64,000 bases of DNA from Streptomyces antibioticus (GTDB taxonomy: Bacteria > Actinomycetota > Actinomycetes > Streptomycetales > Streptomycetaceae), in the NCBI RefSeq assembly GCF_001514065.1, contig NZ_KQ948435.1, forward strand, positions 270,217-334,216, written 5' to 3'. Of this stretch, positions 25,651-34,600 are shown in pieces. Within the stretch, counting starts at the first letter, position 1. The number at the start of each line of letters is the position of its first letter. The notes beneath the pieces are model-generated. The model was not told the origin of the DNA. It did no database searches and was given only the letters and a program-made list of their open reading frames with translations. The position numbers were made by a program, and so were the translations under genes.

Positions 25651-25720
25651 AGCGGTCTGCCATGAGAGGGGTGACCCTGGAGAGCGGTGACCCGGGGGGA
25701 GCGGTCTCTCATGAGCGGGG
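25651..25720. repeat. Imperfect direct repeats in the MFS leader region
   Basis: AGCGGTCT-N2-CATGAG-N-GGGG occurs at 25651-25671 and 25700-25720 (49-bp period; 18 of 21 positions match), with further AGCGGT and GGTGACCC copies between. It lies immediately upstream of the MFS start on the minus strand. Confidence 0.7.
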
Positions 25721-25811
25721 AAGGACACCGCGAAGCTAGGCCCTCAGATAACTGCCGTCAATAAAGTGCACAACATTGAGTCGTGGTCTCCTGCGGCCCA
25801 CGCCCCGCCGG

Positions 25812-26582
25812 TCAACTCGCCTGGCCCGTCGGCATGACCGTGACCTGCTGGACGTTCACCCGCGGCGGCAGCGAGGCGATGAACCCGACGGTCTCGGCGA
25901 TGTCCTGCGGGACGAGCCACTCCATCGACGCCCGGGCGCCGTCCAGCCAGGCGAGGGCGCCCTCGTCGGTGACATGGCCCTGGAGTTCGGTGCCGACGAT
26001 GCCGGGCTCGACCGCCGAGACACGGACGTTCTTCGCGCCCAGTTCCGCCCGCAGATGCCGGGAGAGATGGGTGACGTACGCCTTCGTCGCGGAGTAGACG
26101 GCGAAGGCCGGGTAGATGTTCTGGGCCGCGATCGAGGAGGTGTTGATCAGGTCGGCCACACCGCGCTCGGCCGCCGAGGCGACCAACTGCGGGGTGAAGG
26201 CCGCGATGGCGTTCATCAGCCCGTTGACGTTGAGGTCGATCTGCTGCCGCCACTGCTCCGTCGCCAACTCCTCGACAGGCGCGGGGAGCATGACGCCGGC
26301 GTTGTTGAACAGCAGGTCGGCGCCCCCGAGTTCGGCCGCCACCCGGTCGGCGGCCGCCTGGACCGCCGCCGCGTCGGTGACGTCCACGGAGAGGGCGAGG
26401 GCCCGGCCGCCGTTCTTCGCGACACGAGCGACCAGGTCGTCCAGCCGCTCGGTGCGACGCGCCAGCACGGCGACCCGGGCGCCCAGCGCGGCCAGGTGCT
26501 CGGCGGAGGCCTCGCCGATGCCGCTGGAAGCGCCGGTGACGACGGCGACGCGGCCGGAGAGGGGGAGTGCGGAGGTGGTCAT
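25812..26582 (-). CDS. SDR family oxidoreductase
   Basis: 256 residues from ATG 26582. Classical short-chain dehydrogenase: cofactor motif TGASSGIG, NNAG motif (FNNAGVM), catalytic Ser in INTSSIAAQN, Tyr-x-x-x-Lys in YSATKAY. The shape (NADP-preferring, EPGIVGTELQGH) is that of the YdfG/serine-dehydrogenase-like group. Substrate unknown. It is divergent from the XRE regulator, which probably controls it. Confidence 0.88.
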   Translation of the reverse strand: MTTSALPLSGRVAVVTGASSGIGEASAEHLAALGARVAVLARRTERLDDLVARVAKNGGRALALSVDVTDAAAVQAAADRVAAELGGADLLFNNAGVMLPAPVEELATEQWRQQIDLNVNGLMNAIAAFTPQLVASAAERGVADLINTSSIAAQNIYPAFAVYSATKAYVTHLSRHLRAELGAKNVRVSAVEPGIVGTELQGHVTDEGALAWLDGARASMEWLVPQDIAETVGFIASLPPRVNVQQVTVMPTGQAS

Positions 26583-26773
26583 GACGGATGCCTTCCGGAG
26601 TACGGAACGAGGAGTGGAGAAGGGGCCGCTGCGGCCCTCATCCAGACAACCGCCCGCCGAGCCCCCGCGGGGCGCCGGAAAGTGCCCTGACCGGGCGGGT
26701 ATCCGCGAGGCAGGTACTGGCAGGACCACCTACGCCGGGGCAGCTCACGGGCGCCTTCGGCAGACTGGACGGC

Positions 26774-27613
26774 ATGGACGACCGTGGCAGAGAACTCGCC
26801 GACTTCCTGCGCTCCCGCAGGTCCCGCCTCACCCCCGACCGGGCCGGGCTGCCCGAGGACGGCCGGGCCCGCCGGGTCCCCGGGCTGCGCCGCGACGAAG
26901 CGGCCCGCCTGGCCGGGGTGAGCACCGAGTACTACACCCGGCTCGAACAGGGCCGCGCCCAGAACCCCTCACCCGAGGTCGTCGAAGCCCTCGCCCGCGC
27001 CCTCCAGCTCGACCACTCCGAGCGCGAGCACCTCACCGACCTGCTGGCCCGCCCGTCCGCACCGCGCCGCGCCCCGGTCGCCCCGCAGCGGGTCCGGCCG
27101 GGCCTGCACCTGATGCTCCAGACCCTCGACCACGTGCCCGCGTTCGTCCTGGGCCGCCGCACCGACGTCCTGGCCGCGAACCGCCTCGCCCGCGAGGTCC
27201 TCACCGACTTCGAGGCGCTCCCCGCCAACCGCCGCAACCTGGCCCGCTACTACCTCCTCGACCCCGAGGCCCGCACCCGCGTCGGCGACTGGGAGCAGAT
27301 CGCCACCGACACGGTCGCCGTGCTGCGCCTGGAGGCCGGACGGTACCCGCAGGACCGGCAGCTGGCCGACCTCGTCGGCGAACTCACCCTGATGTGCCCC
27401 GAGTTCAGCGGCTGGTGGAACGACCACCGGGTGCTCCACCGCACCCACGGCACGAAGTACTACCACCACCCCCTCGTCGGTGAACTCCACTTCTCCTACG
27501 AGTCCTTCGAACCGCCCGGCGACACCGACCAGACCCTGTGCGTCTACAACGTCGAGCCGGGCTCTGAGACGGCCGCCTCGCTCCGGCTGCTCAGCGCCAT
27601 GAGCATCCGCTGA
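26774..27613 (+). CDS. XRE family regulator with MmyB-like ligand domain
   Basis: 279 residues from ATG 26774. N-terminal helix-turn-helix (RRVPGLRRDEAARLAGVSTEYYTRLEQGRAQNPSPEVVEALARAL) and a C-terminal MmyB-like PAS-type ligand domain (VPAFVLGRRTDVLAANRLA...WWNDHRVLHRTHGTKYYHHPLVGELHFSYE), which can bind fatty acids in studied homologues. In Streptomyces such genes commonly sit divergent to an SDR gene, as here, and regulate it. It ends 9 bp from the convergent DUF6174 gene. Confidence 0.88.
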   Translation: MDDRGRELADFLRSRRSRLTPDRAGLPEDGRARRVPGLRRDEAARLAGVSTEYYTRLEQGRAQNPSPEVVEALARALQLDHSEREHLTDLLARPSAPRRAPVAPQRVRPGLHLMLQTLDHVPAFVLGRRTDVLAANRLAREVLTDFEALPANRRNLARYYLLDPEARTRVGDWEQIATDTVAVLRLEAGRYPQDRQLADLVGELTLMCPEFSGWWNDHRVLHRTHGTKYYHHPLVGELHFSYESFEPPGDTDQTLCVYNVEPGSETAASLRLLSAMSIR

Positions 27614-27622
27614 CCCTGGGGA

Positions 27623-28069
27623 TCAGGCGGGTTCGTACGACTCGACGACGTACCGTTCCTCGTCGTCGACCGCGTTCTCGTCCCAGTCCAGGAAGATCCG
27701 CTCCGGGTGCCCGTCGGCCGCGTACTCGGCCTCGGCGGTGTCCGCGCCGTCGCTCCGGGCCTGTTCCAGCTCGCCCAGCAGGGCGCCCAGCGTGGGCACG
27801 AGGTCCGGCGTCCGTGCTACGAACTGGCGTGCGCTGTCGTCCAGACCGACCGCCTCCGTGACCTTGCCGTCCCTGACGGTGACCCGGAACCTGCCGATGA
27901 GGGAGCGTTCGCCCTCGCTGGACGTCAGGGTGTAGGTGTACGCGGCGGGCTCCTCCCACGTCACCTCCTGCCGGGCCGAGGTCGAGGACGACTCCGCGCC
28001 GCAGGCGGCCACCGCGCAGACCAGTCCGGCCGTGGCGAGCAGCCCGGCACCCGTGCGTACGACCGTCAT
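27623..28069 (-). CDS. DUF6174 family lipoprotein
   Basis: 148 residues. Lipobox VAAC and mature start CGAESSSTSARQEV. The C-terminal segment YAADGHPERIFLDWDENAVDDEERYVVESYEP matches the conserved end of DUF6174 proteins. Function unknown. ATG 28069 is preferred because GAAGGGAC lies upstream and it starts the lipoprotein signal; the longer frame has no signal. Cell-surface exposed. It is divergent from the desulfurase-like gene. Confidence 0.8.
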   Translation of the reverse strand: MTVVRTGAGLLATAGLVCAVAACGAESSSTSARQEVTWEEPAAYTYTLTSSEGERSLIGRFRVTVRDGKVTEAVGLDDSARQFVARTPDLVPTLGALLGELEQARSDGADTAEAEYAADGHPERIFLDWDENAVDDEERYVVESYEPA

Positions 28070-28223
28070 CGTGGTCCCTTCGTTCGTCGCCCCCGCGGAG
28101 CACGTCACTCCTGGGACGCCGCTCACCCCTCGGACGTTCAGGCTCCGTCACCCGGGGGCGAGGTCGCCCGCGCCCGCGTGATGAGGTTGACTCGTGCACC
28201 GGCCACCATCGAAGGAGCTGCAC

Positions 28224-29429
28224 GTGACGTACGACATCGCCGCCCTCCGCTCCCTGTTCCCCGCCCTCGCGGCCGGCACGGCCCACTTCGACGGCCCCGG
28301 CGGCACCCAGACACCCCGGCCCGTGATCGACGCCGTCGCCGACGCCCTGGCGCACCCCCTGTCGAACCGCGGTCACGGCGTACCGGGGGAGCGCAACGCC
28401 GAGACGATCGTCACCGAGACCCGCGCCGCCCTGGCCGACCTGCTGGGCGCGGAGGCGTCCGGGATCGTCTTCGGCCGCAGCGCCACCCAGCTCACCTACG
28501 ATTTCTCCCGCACCCTCGCCAAGACCTGGTCGCCCGGTGACGAGGTGGTCGTCACCCGGCTCGACCACGACGCGAACATCCGCCCTTGGGTACAGGCCGC
28601 CGAACGCGTCGGAGCCGTCGTGCGCTGGGCCGACTTCGACCCGGCCACGGGCGAGCTGACCGTCGACGACATCCGTGCCGTGCTCTCCGAGCGGACCCGG
28701 CTCGTCGCCGTCACCGCCGCCTCCAACCTCATCGGCACCCGCCCCGACATCCCCGCGATCTCCCGACTGGCCCACGAGGCAGGGGCGTTGGCCTACGTCG
28801 ACGGCGTCCACCACACCGCGCACGCCCTGCTCGACCTGTCACGGCTGGGCGCCGACTTCTACGTCTGCTCCCCGTACAAGTTCCTCGGCCCGCACCACGG
28901 AGTCCTCGCCGCCCGCCCGGAGTTGCTGGAGACCCTGCACCCCGACAAGCTCCTGCCGTCCACCGACGTCGTCCCGGAACGCTTCGAACTGGGCACGCTG
29001 CCCTACGAGTTCCTGGCCGGCACCCGGGCGGCCGTCGACTTCCTCGCGGGCATGGACGCCACGGCATCGGGAACGCGACGACAGCGTCTGGAGGCGTCGT
29101 TCGCGGAGCTCGAAGCCCACGAGCAGGTCCTGCGCACGCAGTTGGACAAGGGGCTGGCAGCGCTCGACGGGATCACGATCCATTCCCGGGCCGCCGACCG
29201 CACGCCCACCCTGCTGCTGACCTTCGAGGAACACGGCACGGTGGACGCCTACCGCTTCCTCGCCGACCGAGGCGTCCACGCGCCGTCCGGCTCCTTCTAC
29301 GCGATCGAGGCCTCCCGGCGGCTCGGCCTCGGCGACACCGGGGGCCTGCGCATCGGCCTCGCGCCCTACAACGACGCGGACGACGTCGACCGGCTCCTGA
29401 CGGGCCTGGCCGACTTCCTGGCGCGCTGA
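28224..29429 (+). CDS. Cysteine desulfurase-like PLP enzyme (class V aminotransferase fold)
   Basis: 401 residues from GTG 28224 with GAAGGAG upstream. Class V aminotransferase features: FDGPGGTQTPRPV near the start, FGRSATQLTYDFSR, AYVDGVHHTAHALLD and PLP lysine in CSPYKFLGPHHG. It resembles the desulfurase-like group that lacks a mobile active-site cysteine loop, so cysteine desulfurase activity is not assured. It is followed after 4 bp by the barstar-like gene, suggesting co-transcription of this gene, barstar, the mini-ORF array and the P450. Confidence 0.85.
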   Translation: MTYDIAALRSLFPALAAGTAHFDGPGGTQTPRPVIDAVADALAHPLSNRGHGVPGERNAETIVTETRAALADLLGAEASGIVFGRSATQLTYDFSRTLAKTWSPGDEVVVTRLDHDANIRPWVQAAERVGAVVRWADFDPATGELTVDDIRAVLSERTRLVAVTAASNLIGTRPDIPAISRLAHEAGALAYVDGVHHTAHALLDLSRLGADFYVCSPYKFLGPHHGVLAARPELLETLHPDKLLPSTDVVPERFELGTLPYEFLAGTRAAVDFLAGMDATASGTRRQRLEASFAELEAHEQVLRTQLDKGLAALDGITIHSRAADRTPTLLLTFEEHGTVDAYRFLADRGVHAPSGSFYAIEASRRLGLGDTGGLRIGLAPYNDADDVDRLLTGLADFLAR

Positions 29430-29433
29430 GGTC

Positions 29434-30057
29434 ATGAACGCCTGGCTCATCGAACGCCGCCCGCCGTGGGTCGTGATCGCCGGCCGTGACGACCCGTGGT
29501 CGGCGGCCGGGACCGCCGAGCTGCGGGCCCGGGGCGGAGAGGTGGTCCGCCTCGACGGACGGCAACTCCCCGACCCCGCGGCCGTGTTCACCGCCTTCGC
29601 CGACGCGCTGTCCTTCCCCGGCTGGTTCGGCCGCAACTGGGACGCGCTCGTGGACTGTCTGCGCGACCGGCACTCCTGCGGGGGCGGCCCGCGGGACACG
29701 GCCGTCCTGATCGACCACGCCGACGCGCTGCTGAACGCCGACTTCCTCGGGCTGTTCGTCTCGGTCCTGTGCCAGGCCGCCTGGCAGGCCAACCTGCGGC
29801 TGGACGCCGACGGACTGCCGCAGGACCTGCCGACCCACGCCCTGCACTTCCTTCTCCTCCTCGACGACACCCCGCCCGCCGCCTTCGCCCCGGCCGTGGC
29901 GAGCGGCATGGACGTGCGCGTGGCCCTCGACGGGGGACGTCTGACGGCGACCCTGAGCGGCGAGGACTGGCTCGTACCGCCGGACCCTCCTCGCCCTGGG
30001 GCGTCGCCTGTGACCGCCCGTGATCTCTCCGGCCCTCGCCCTGGGCGTCGCCCGTGA
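29434..30057 (+). CDS. Barstar-like protein with repeat-derived C-terminal extension
   Basis: 207 residues. The central segment EVVRLDGRQLPDPAAVFTAFADALSFPGWFGRNWDALVDCLRD is the barstar (RNase inhibitor) fold signature; GWFGRNWDAL is diagnostic. No barnase-type RNase gene is seen in the window, so its partner is elsewhere or it has another role. The final 16 residues (VTARDLSGPRPGRRP) are one unit of the downstream 44-bp tandem repeat read in frame. The preceding unit contains one extra G near 30001; without it the protein would end at 30013 (about 192 residues). Start ATG 29434 has GAGG inside the upstream stop. Confidence 0.78.
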   Translation: MNAWLIERRPPWVVIAGRDDPWSAAGTAELRARGGEVVRLDGRQLPDPAAVFTAFADALSFPGWFGRNWDALVDCLRDRHSCGGGPRDTAVLIDHADALLNADFLGLFVSVLCQAAWQANLRLDADGLPQDLPTHALHFLLLLDDTPPAAFAPAVASGMDVRVALDGGRLTATLSGEDWLVPPDPPRPGASPVTARDLSGPRPGRRP

Positions 30058-30355
30058 CCGCCCCTGCCCCCGGTACCCCGCCCGGAGTCGCTTGTGACGG
30101 CCCCTGACCTCGCCGAAGCTCGCCCGGAGCGTCGTGTATGACTGCGCCCGGCCTCCCCGAAACCCCGCCCGGAGCCTGGCCTATGACGGCCACCGGCCTC
30201 CCCGAACCCCGCATGGAGCCTGGCCTATGACGGCCACCGGCCTCCCCGAATCCCGCCTGGAGCCTGGCCTATGACGGCCACCGGCCTCCCCCAACCCCGC
30301 CCGGAGCCTCGCTCATGACCACCCCCGGTCTCCCCCAACCCCACCCGGAACTGTG
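30010..30355 (+). repeat. 44-bp tandem repeat array forming translationally coupled mini-ORFs
   Basis: Units begin at 30010, 30054, 30094, 30138, 30183, 30227, 30271 and 30315 (periods 44, 40, 44, 45, 44, 44, 44). From 30094 on, units start with (A/G)TGAC(G/C/T)GC(C/G) and carry GGAG 8 bp before the next start. A 44-bp period puts each TGA one base past the A of the next ATG, giving ATGA overlaps at 30138, 30227, 30271 and 30315. Reading frames: VTAPDLAEARPERRV (30094), a 30-residue double unit (30138, the only 45-bp step), MTATGLPESRLEPGL (30227), MTATGLPQPRPEPRS (30271) and MTTPGLPQPHPEL (30315), whose TGA overlaps the P450 start. The peptide consensus is MTATGLPEPRxEP. Confidence 0.85.
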
Positions 30356-31531
30356 ATGAGCCTTCTCGAATCGTTCCCGTTGGGTGCCGCGACCACCCTC
30401 GCCGAGCTCGCCGACAATCCCCACCCCCGGCTCGCCCTGCTCCGCGCCCACGAGCCCGTGTCCTGGCTGCCCGAGCTCGACGGCTGGCTGGTGACCCGCC
30501 GGGATCTGGCCCTGACGGTGATGAGGGACGCCAGGACCTTCACCGTCGACGACCCCCGCTTCTCCACCGCCCAGGTCGTCGGCCCGAGCATGCTGTCCCT
30601 CGACGGTCCCGAGCACGCCCGGCACCGCGACCCCTTCGCCGCCCCCTTCCGGCCGCGGCAGACCCACGACCGGTTCGCCGCGTTCGTCGAACAGGAGACC
30701 GACCGGCTCGTCACCGCCCTCGAACCCGCCGGCGCCGCCGAACTGCGCCGCTCCTTCGCCGGCCCGCTCGCGGTCGCCGTCGTCACCGAGGCGCTCGGCC
30801 TGTCCGGCGTCAGCACCGACACCGTCCTGACCTGGTACGAGGCCATCGTGGCGTCGGTCTCCGACATCACCGCCGGGCACGCCCCCAGCCCGGCCGGCAC
30901 CGCCGCCTACGCACAGCTGAGGGCCGCCGTGGACACCACCCGCGGCACGTCCTCCCTGCTCGGCGCCGCCGCCGACCGGCTGTCCCTGCCGGAGGTCGCC
31001 TCCAACGCCGCGGTCCTGATGTTCGGCGGCATCGAGACCACCGAGGCGATGATCACCAACGCCGTCCTCCACCTCCTGCGCCACCCCGAGCAACTCGCCC
31101 TCGTCCAGGCCGAGTCCGACCTCCTTGACGGGGCGATCGAGGAGTCCCTGCGTCTCGAACCCGGCGCCGCCGTCGTCGACCGCTACGCCACCCGCGACAC
31201 CGACCTGGGCCTGGCGACGATCCGGCGCGGCGACCTGGTCACCGTCTCCCTCGCCGGCGCCAACCGCGACCCGGCCGTCTTCCCCGACCCCGACCGCTTC
31301 GACGTCCGCCGCGAGAACGCCCGCCTCCAACTGGCCTTCGCCCACGGCCCCCATCACTGCATCGCCGCCCACCTGGCCCGCCTGGAGACCCGCATCGCCC
31401 TGCGGACTCTTCTGGCCCGGCTTCCGGGCCTGCGGCTCGACGCGGAGCACCCGGCGGCACCGTACGGTCTCGTCTTCCGGAAGCCGGCCGCGCTCCACGT
31501 ACGGTGGGGTCACAACGGGCAAACAGGTTAA
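30356..31531 (+). CDS. Cytochrome P450
   Basis: 391 residues. I-helix motif MFGGIETTEAMI (with acid/Thr pair), ExxR in EESLRLEP, and the heme ligand in FAHGPHHCIAAHLARLE, where Cys coordinates iron. Bacterial class I P450, so it needs a ferredoxin and reductase that are not next to it. ATG 30356 overlaps the TGA of the last mini-ORF (TGATG); a GTG at 30353 is the alternative. The substrate is unknown; the gene lies in the same run as the desulfurase-like and barstar-like genes. Confidence 0.88.
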   Translation: MSLLESFPLGAATTLAELADNPHPRLALLRAHEPVSWLPELDGWLVTRRDLALTVMRDARTFTVDDPRFSTAQVVGPSMLSLDGPEHARHRDPFAAPFRPRQTHDRFAAFVEQETDRLVTALEPAGAAELRRSFAGPLAVAVVTEALGLSGVSTDTVLTWYEAIVASVSDITAGHAPSPAGTAAYAQLRAAVDTTRGTSSLLGAAADRLSLPEVASNAAVLMFGGIETTEAMITNAVLHLLRHPEQLALVQAESDLLDGAIEESLRLEPGAAVVDRYATRDTDLGLATIRRGDLVTVSLAGANRDPAVFPDPDRFDVRRENARLQLAFAHGPHHCIAAHLARLETRIALRTLLARLPGLRLDAEHPAAPYGLVFRKPAALHVRWGHNGQTG

Positions 31532-31623
31532 ATCTCCGTTTCCGAGTGACCTGCCTCTCATGGCACCCGGAGGCCATAGCCGCGACCATGGTGTCCGTCA
31601 CCGGCAGGCCGAAGGGATCGGGA

Positions 31624-34600
31624 ATGCTCCGCAAGGTACTGGTAGCCAACCGAGGCGAGATCGCGATTCGCGCCTTCCGCGCCGGCTATGAACTGGGCGC
31701 GAGGACCGTCGCCGTCTTCCCCCACGAGGACCGCAACTCACTGCACCGGCTCAAGGCCGACGAGGCGTACGAGATCGGCGAGCCGGGCCACCCGGTGCGG
31801 GCCTACCTCTCCGTGGAGGAGATCGTCCGCGCAGCTCAGCGGGCCGGTGCCGACGCCGTCTACCCGGGCTACGGGTTCCTCTCCGAGAACCCCGAGCTGG
31901 CCCGCGCCTGCGAGGAAGCCGGGATCACCTTCGTCGGCCCCAGCGCGGAGATCCTGGAACTCACCGGCAACAAGGCGAGGGCGGTGGCCGCGGCCCGAGC
32001 GGCCGGCGTGCCCGTCCTCGGTTCCTCCCAGCCCTCCAGCGACGTGGACGAGCTGGTGCGGGCCGCAGAGGACATCGGCTTTCCGGTGTTCGTGAAGGCC
32101 GTCGCCGGTGGCGGCGGGCGCGGTATGCGGCGCGTCGAGGACCCGGCCCAGCTGCGGGAGTCCATCGAGGCGGCGGCCCGCGAAGCGGCCTCCGCGTTCG
32201 GTGACCCGACCGTCTTCCTGGAGAAGGCCGTCGTCGACCCCCGCCACATCGAGGTGCAGATCCTCGCCGACGGCCAGGGCAACGTCATCCACCTCTTCGA
32301 GCGCGACTGTTCCGTCCAGCGCCGCCACCAGAAGGTCATCGAGCTGGCCCCGGCGCCGAACCTCGACCCGGAGCTGCGCGACCGCATCTGCGCCGACGCG
32401 GTGCGCTTCGCCCGCGAGATCGGCTATCGCAACGCCGGCACCGTGGAGTTCCTCCTCGACCCGCAGGGCAACCACGTCTTCATCGAGATGAACCCGCGCA
32501 TCCAGGTCGAGCACACGGTCACCGAGGAGGTCACCGACGTCGACCTCGTCCAGTCCCAACTCCGCATCGCCGCTGGTGAGACCCTCGCCGACCTGGGGCT
32601 GTCCCAGGAGACGGTCACCCTGCACGGCGCCGCCCTCCAGTGCCGGATCACCACCGAGGACCCCGCCAACGGGTTCCGCCCGGACACCGGCCGCATCAGC
32701 GCCTACCGCTCGCCCGGCGGCTCCGGCATCCGCCTCGACGGCGGAACCACCCACGCCGGTACGGAGATCAGCGCCCACTTCGACTCCATGCTGGTGAAAC
32801 TCACCTGCCGGGGCCGGGACTTCTCCACCGCCGTCAAGCGTGCCCGGCGTGCCGTCGCCGAGTTCCGCATCCGCGGCGTGGCCACCAACATCCCGTTCCT
32901 CCAGGCCGTGTTGGACGACCCGGACTTCCAGGCGGGCCGCGTCACCACCTCGTTCATCGAGCAGCGTCCCCACCTGCTGACCTCCCGCACCTCCGCAGAC
33001 CGCGGCACCAAGCTCCTCACCTACCTCGCCGACGTCACGGTCAACAAGCCGCACGGCGAGCGCCCCCAGCTCATCGACCCCAGCAGCAAGCTGCCGCGGC
33101 CCACGAACGAGGTGCCGCCCGCCGGTTCGAAGCAGAAGCTCACCGAGCTCGGCCCGGAGGGCTTCGCCCGCTGGCTGCGCGAGTCCCCGACCATCGGCGT
33201 CACCGACACCACCTTCCGCGACGCCCACCAGTCGTTGCTCGCGACCCGCGTGCGCACCAAGGACCTCCTCGCCGTCGCCCCGGTCGTCGCCCGCACCCTG
33301 CCCGAACTCCTGTCCCTGGAGTGCTGGGGCGGCGCCACCTACGACGTCGCGCTCCGCTTCCTCGCCGAGGACCCGTGGGAGCGGCTCGCCGCCCTGCGCG
33401 AGGCCGTCCCCAACATCTGCCTCCAGATGCTGCTGCGCGGCCGCAACACCGTCGGCTACACCCCGTACCCGACCGAGGTGACCGACGCCTTCGTCGAGGA
33501 GGCCGCCGCCACCGGCATCGACATCTTCCGCATCTTCGACGCGCTCAACGACGTCGGCCAGATGCGCCCCGCCATCGAGGCCGTACGCGAGACCGGCACC
33601 GCGATCGCCGAGGTCGCCCTCTGCTACACGAGCGACCTGTCCAACCCGAACGAGCGGCTCTACACCCTCGACTACTACCTGCGGCTCGCCGAGCAGATCG
33701 TCGAGGCCGGCGCGCATGTCCTGGCCGTCAAGGACATGGCCGGTCTGCTGCGGGCGCCGGCCGCCGCCACCCTCGTGTCCGCGCTGCGCCGGGAGTTCGA
33801 CCTGCCGGTGCACATCCACACCCACGACACCGCGGGCGGTCAGCTCGCCACCTACCTGGCCGCGATCCAGGCCGGCGCGGACGCCGTGGACGGAGCCGTG
33901 GCCTCCATGGCCGGTACGACGTCCCAGCCGTCGCTGTCGGCGATCGTCGCCGCCACCGACCACTCCGCCCGGCCCACCGGCCTCGACCTGCTCGCGGTCG
34001 GCGACCTGGAGCCGTACTGGGAGAGCGTCCGCCGGATCTACGCCCCCTTCGAGGCAGGCCTTGCCTCGCCGACCGGCCGGGTCTACGACCACGAGATCCC
34101 CGGCGGACAGCTCTCCAACCTGCGCACCCAGGCCGTCGCGCTCGGGCTCGGCGACCGCTTCGAGGACATCGAGGCGATGTACGCCGCCGCCGACAAGATC
34201 CTCGGCCATCTCGTGAAGGTCACCCCGTCGTCCAAGGTGGTCGGCGACCTCGCCCTGCACCTGGTGGGCGCGGGGGTGTCGCCGGAGGAGTTCGAGGCGA
34301 CCCCGGAGCGGTTCGACATCCCCGACTCGGTCATCGGCTTCCTCCGCGGCGAGCTGGGCACCCCGCCCGGCGGCTGGCCGGAGCCGTTCCGCAGCCGGGC
34401 CCTGGAGGGCCGCGCCGACCCCAAGCCGGCACCGGAGCTGACCGCCGAGGACCGCGACGGCCTGGAGAAGGACCGCCGTGCCACTCTCAACCGGCTCCTC
34501 TTCCCCGGCCCCACGCGGGAGTTCGAGACGCACCGCCAGACCTACGGCGACACCAGCGTCCTCGACAGCAAGGACTTCTTCTACGGGCTGCGCCCCGGCC

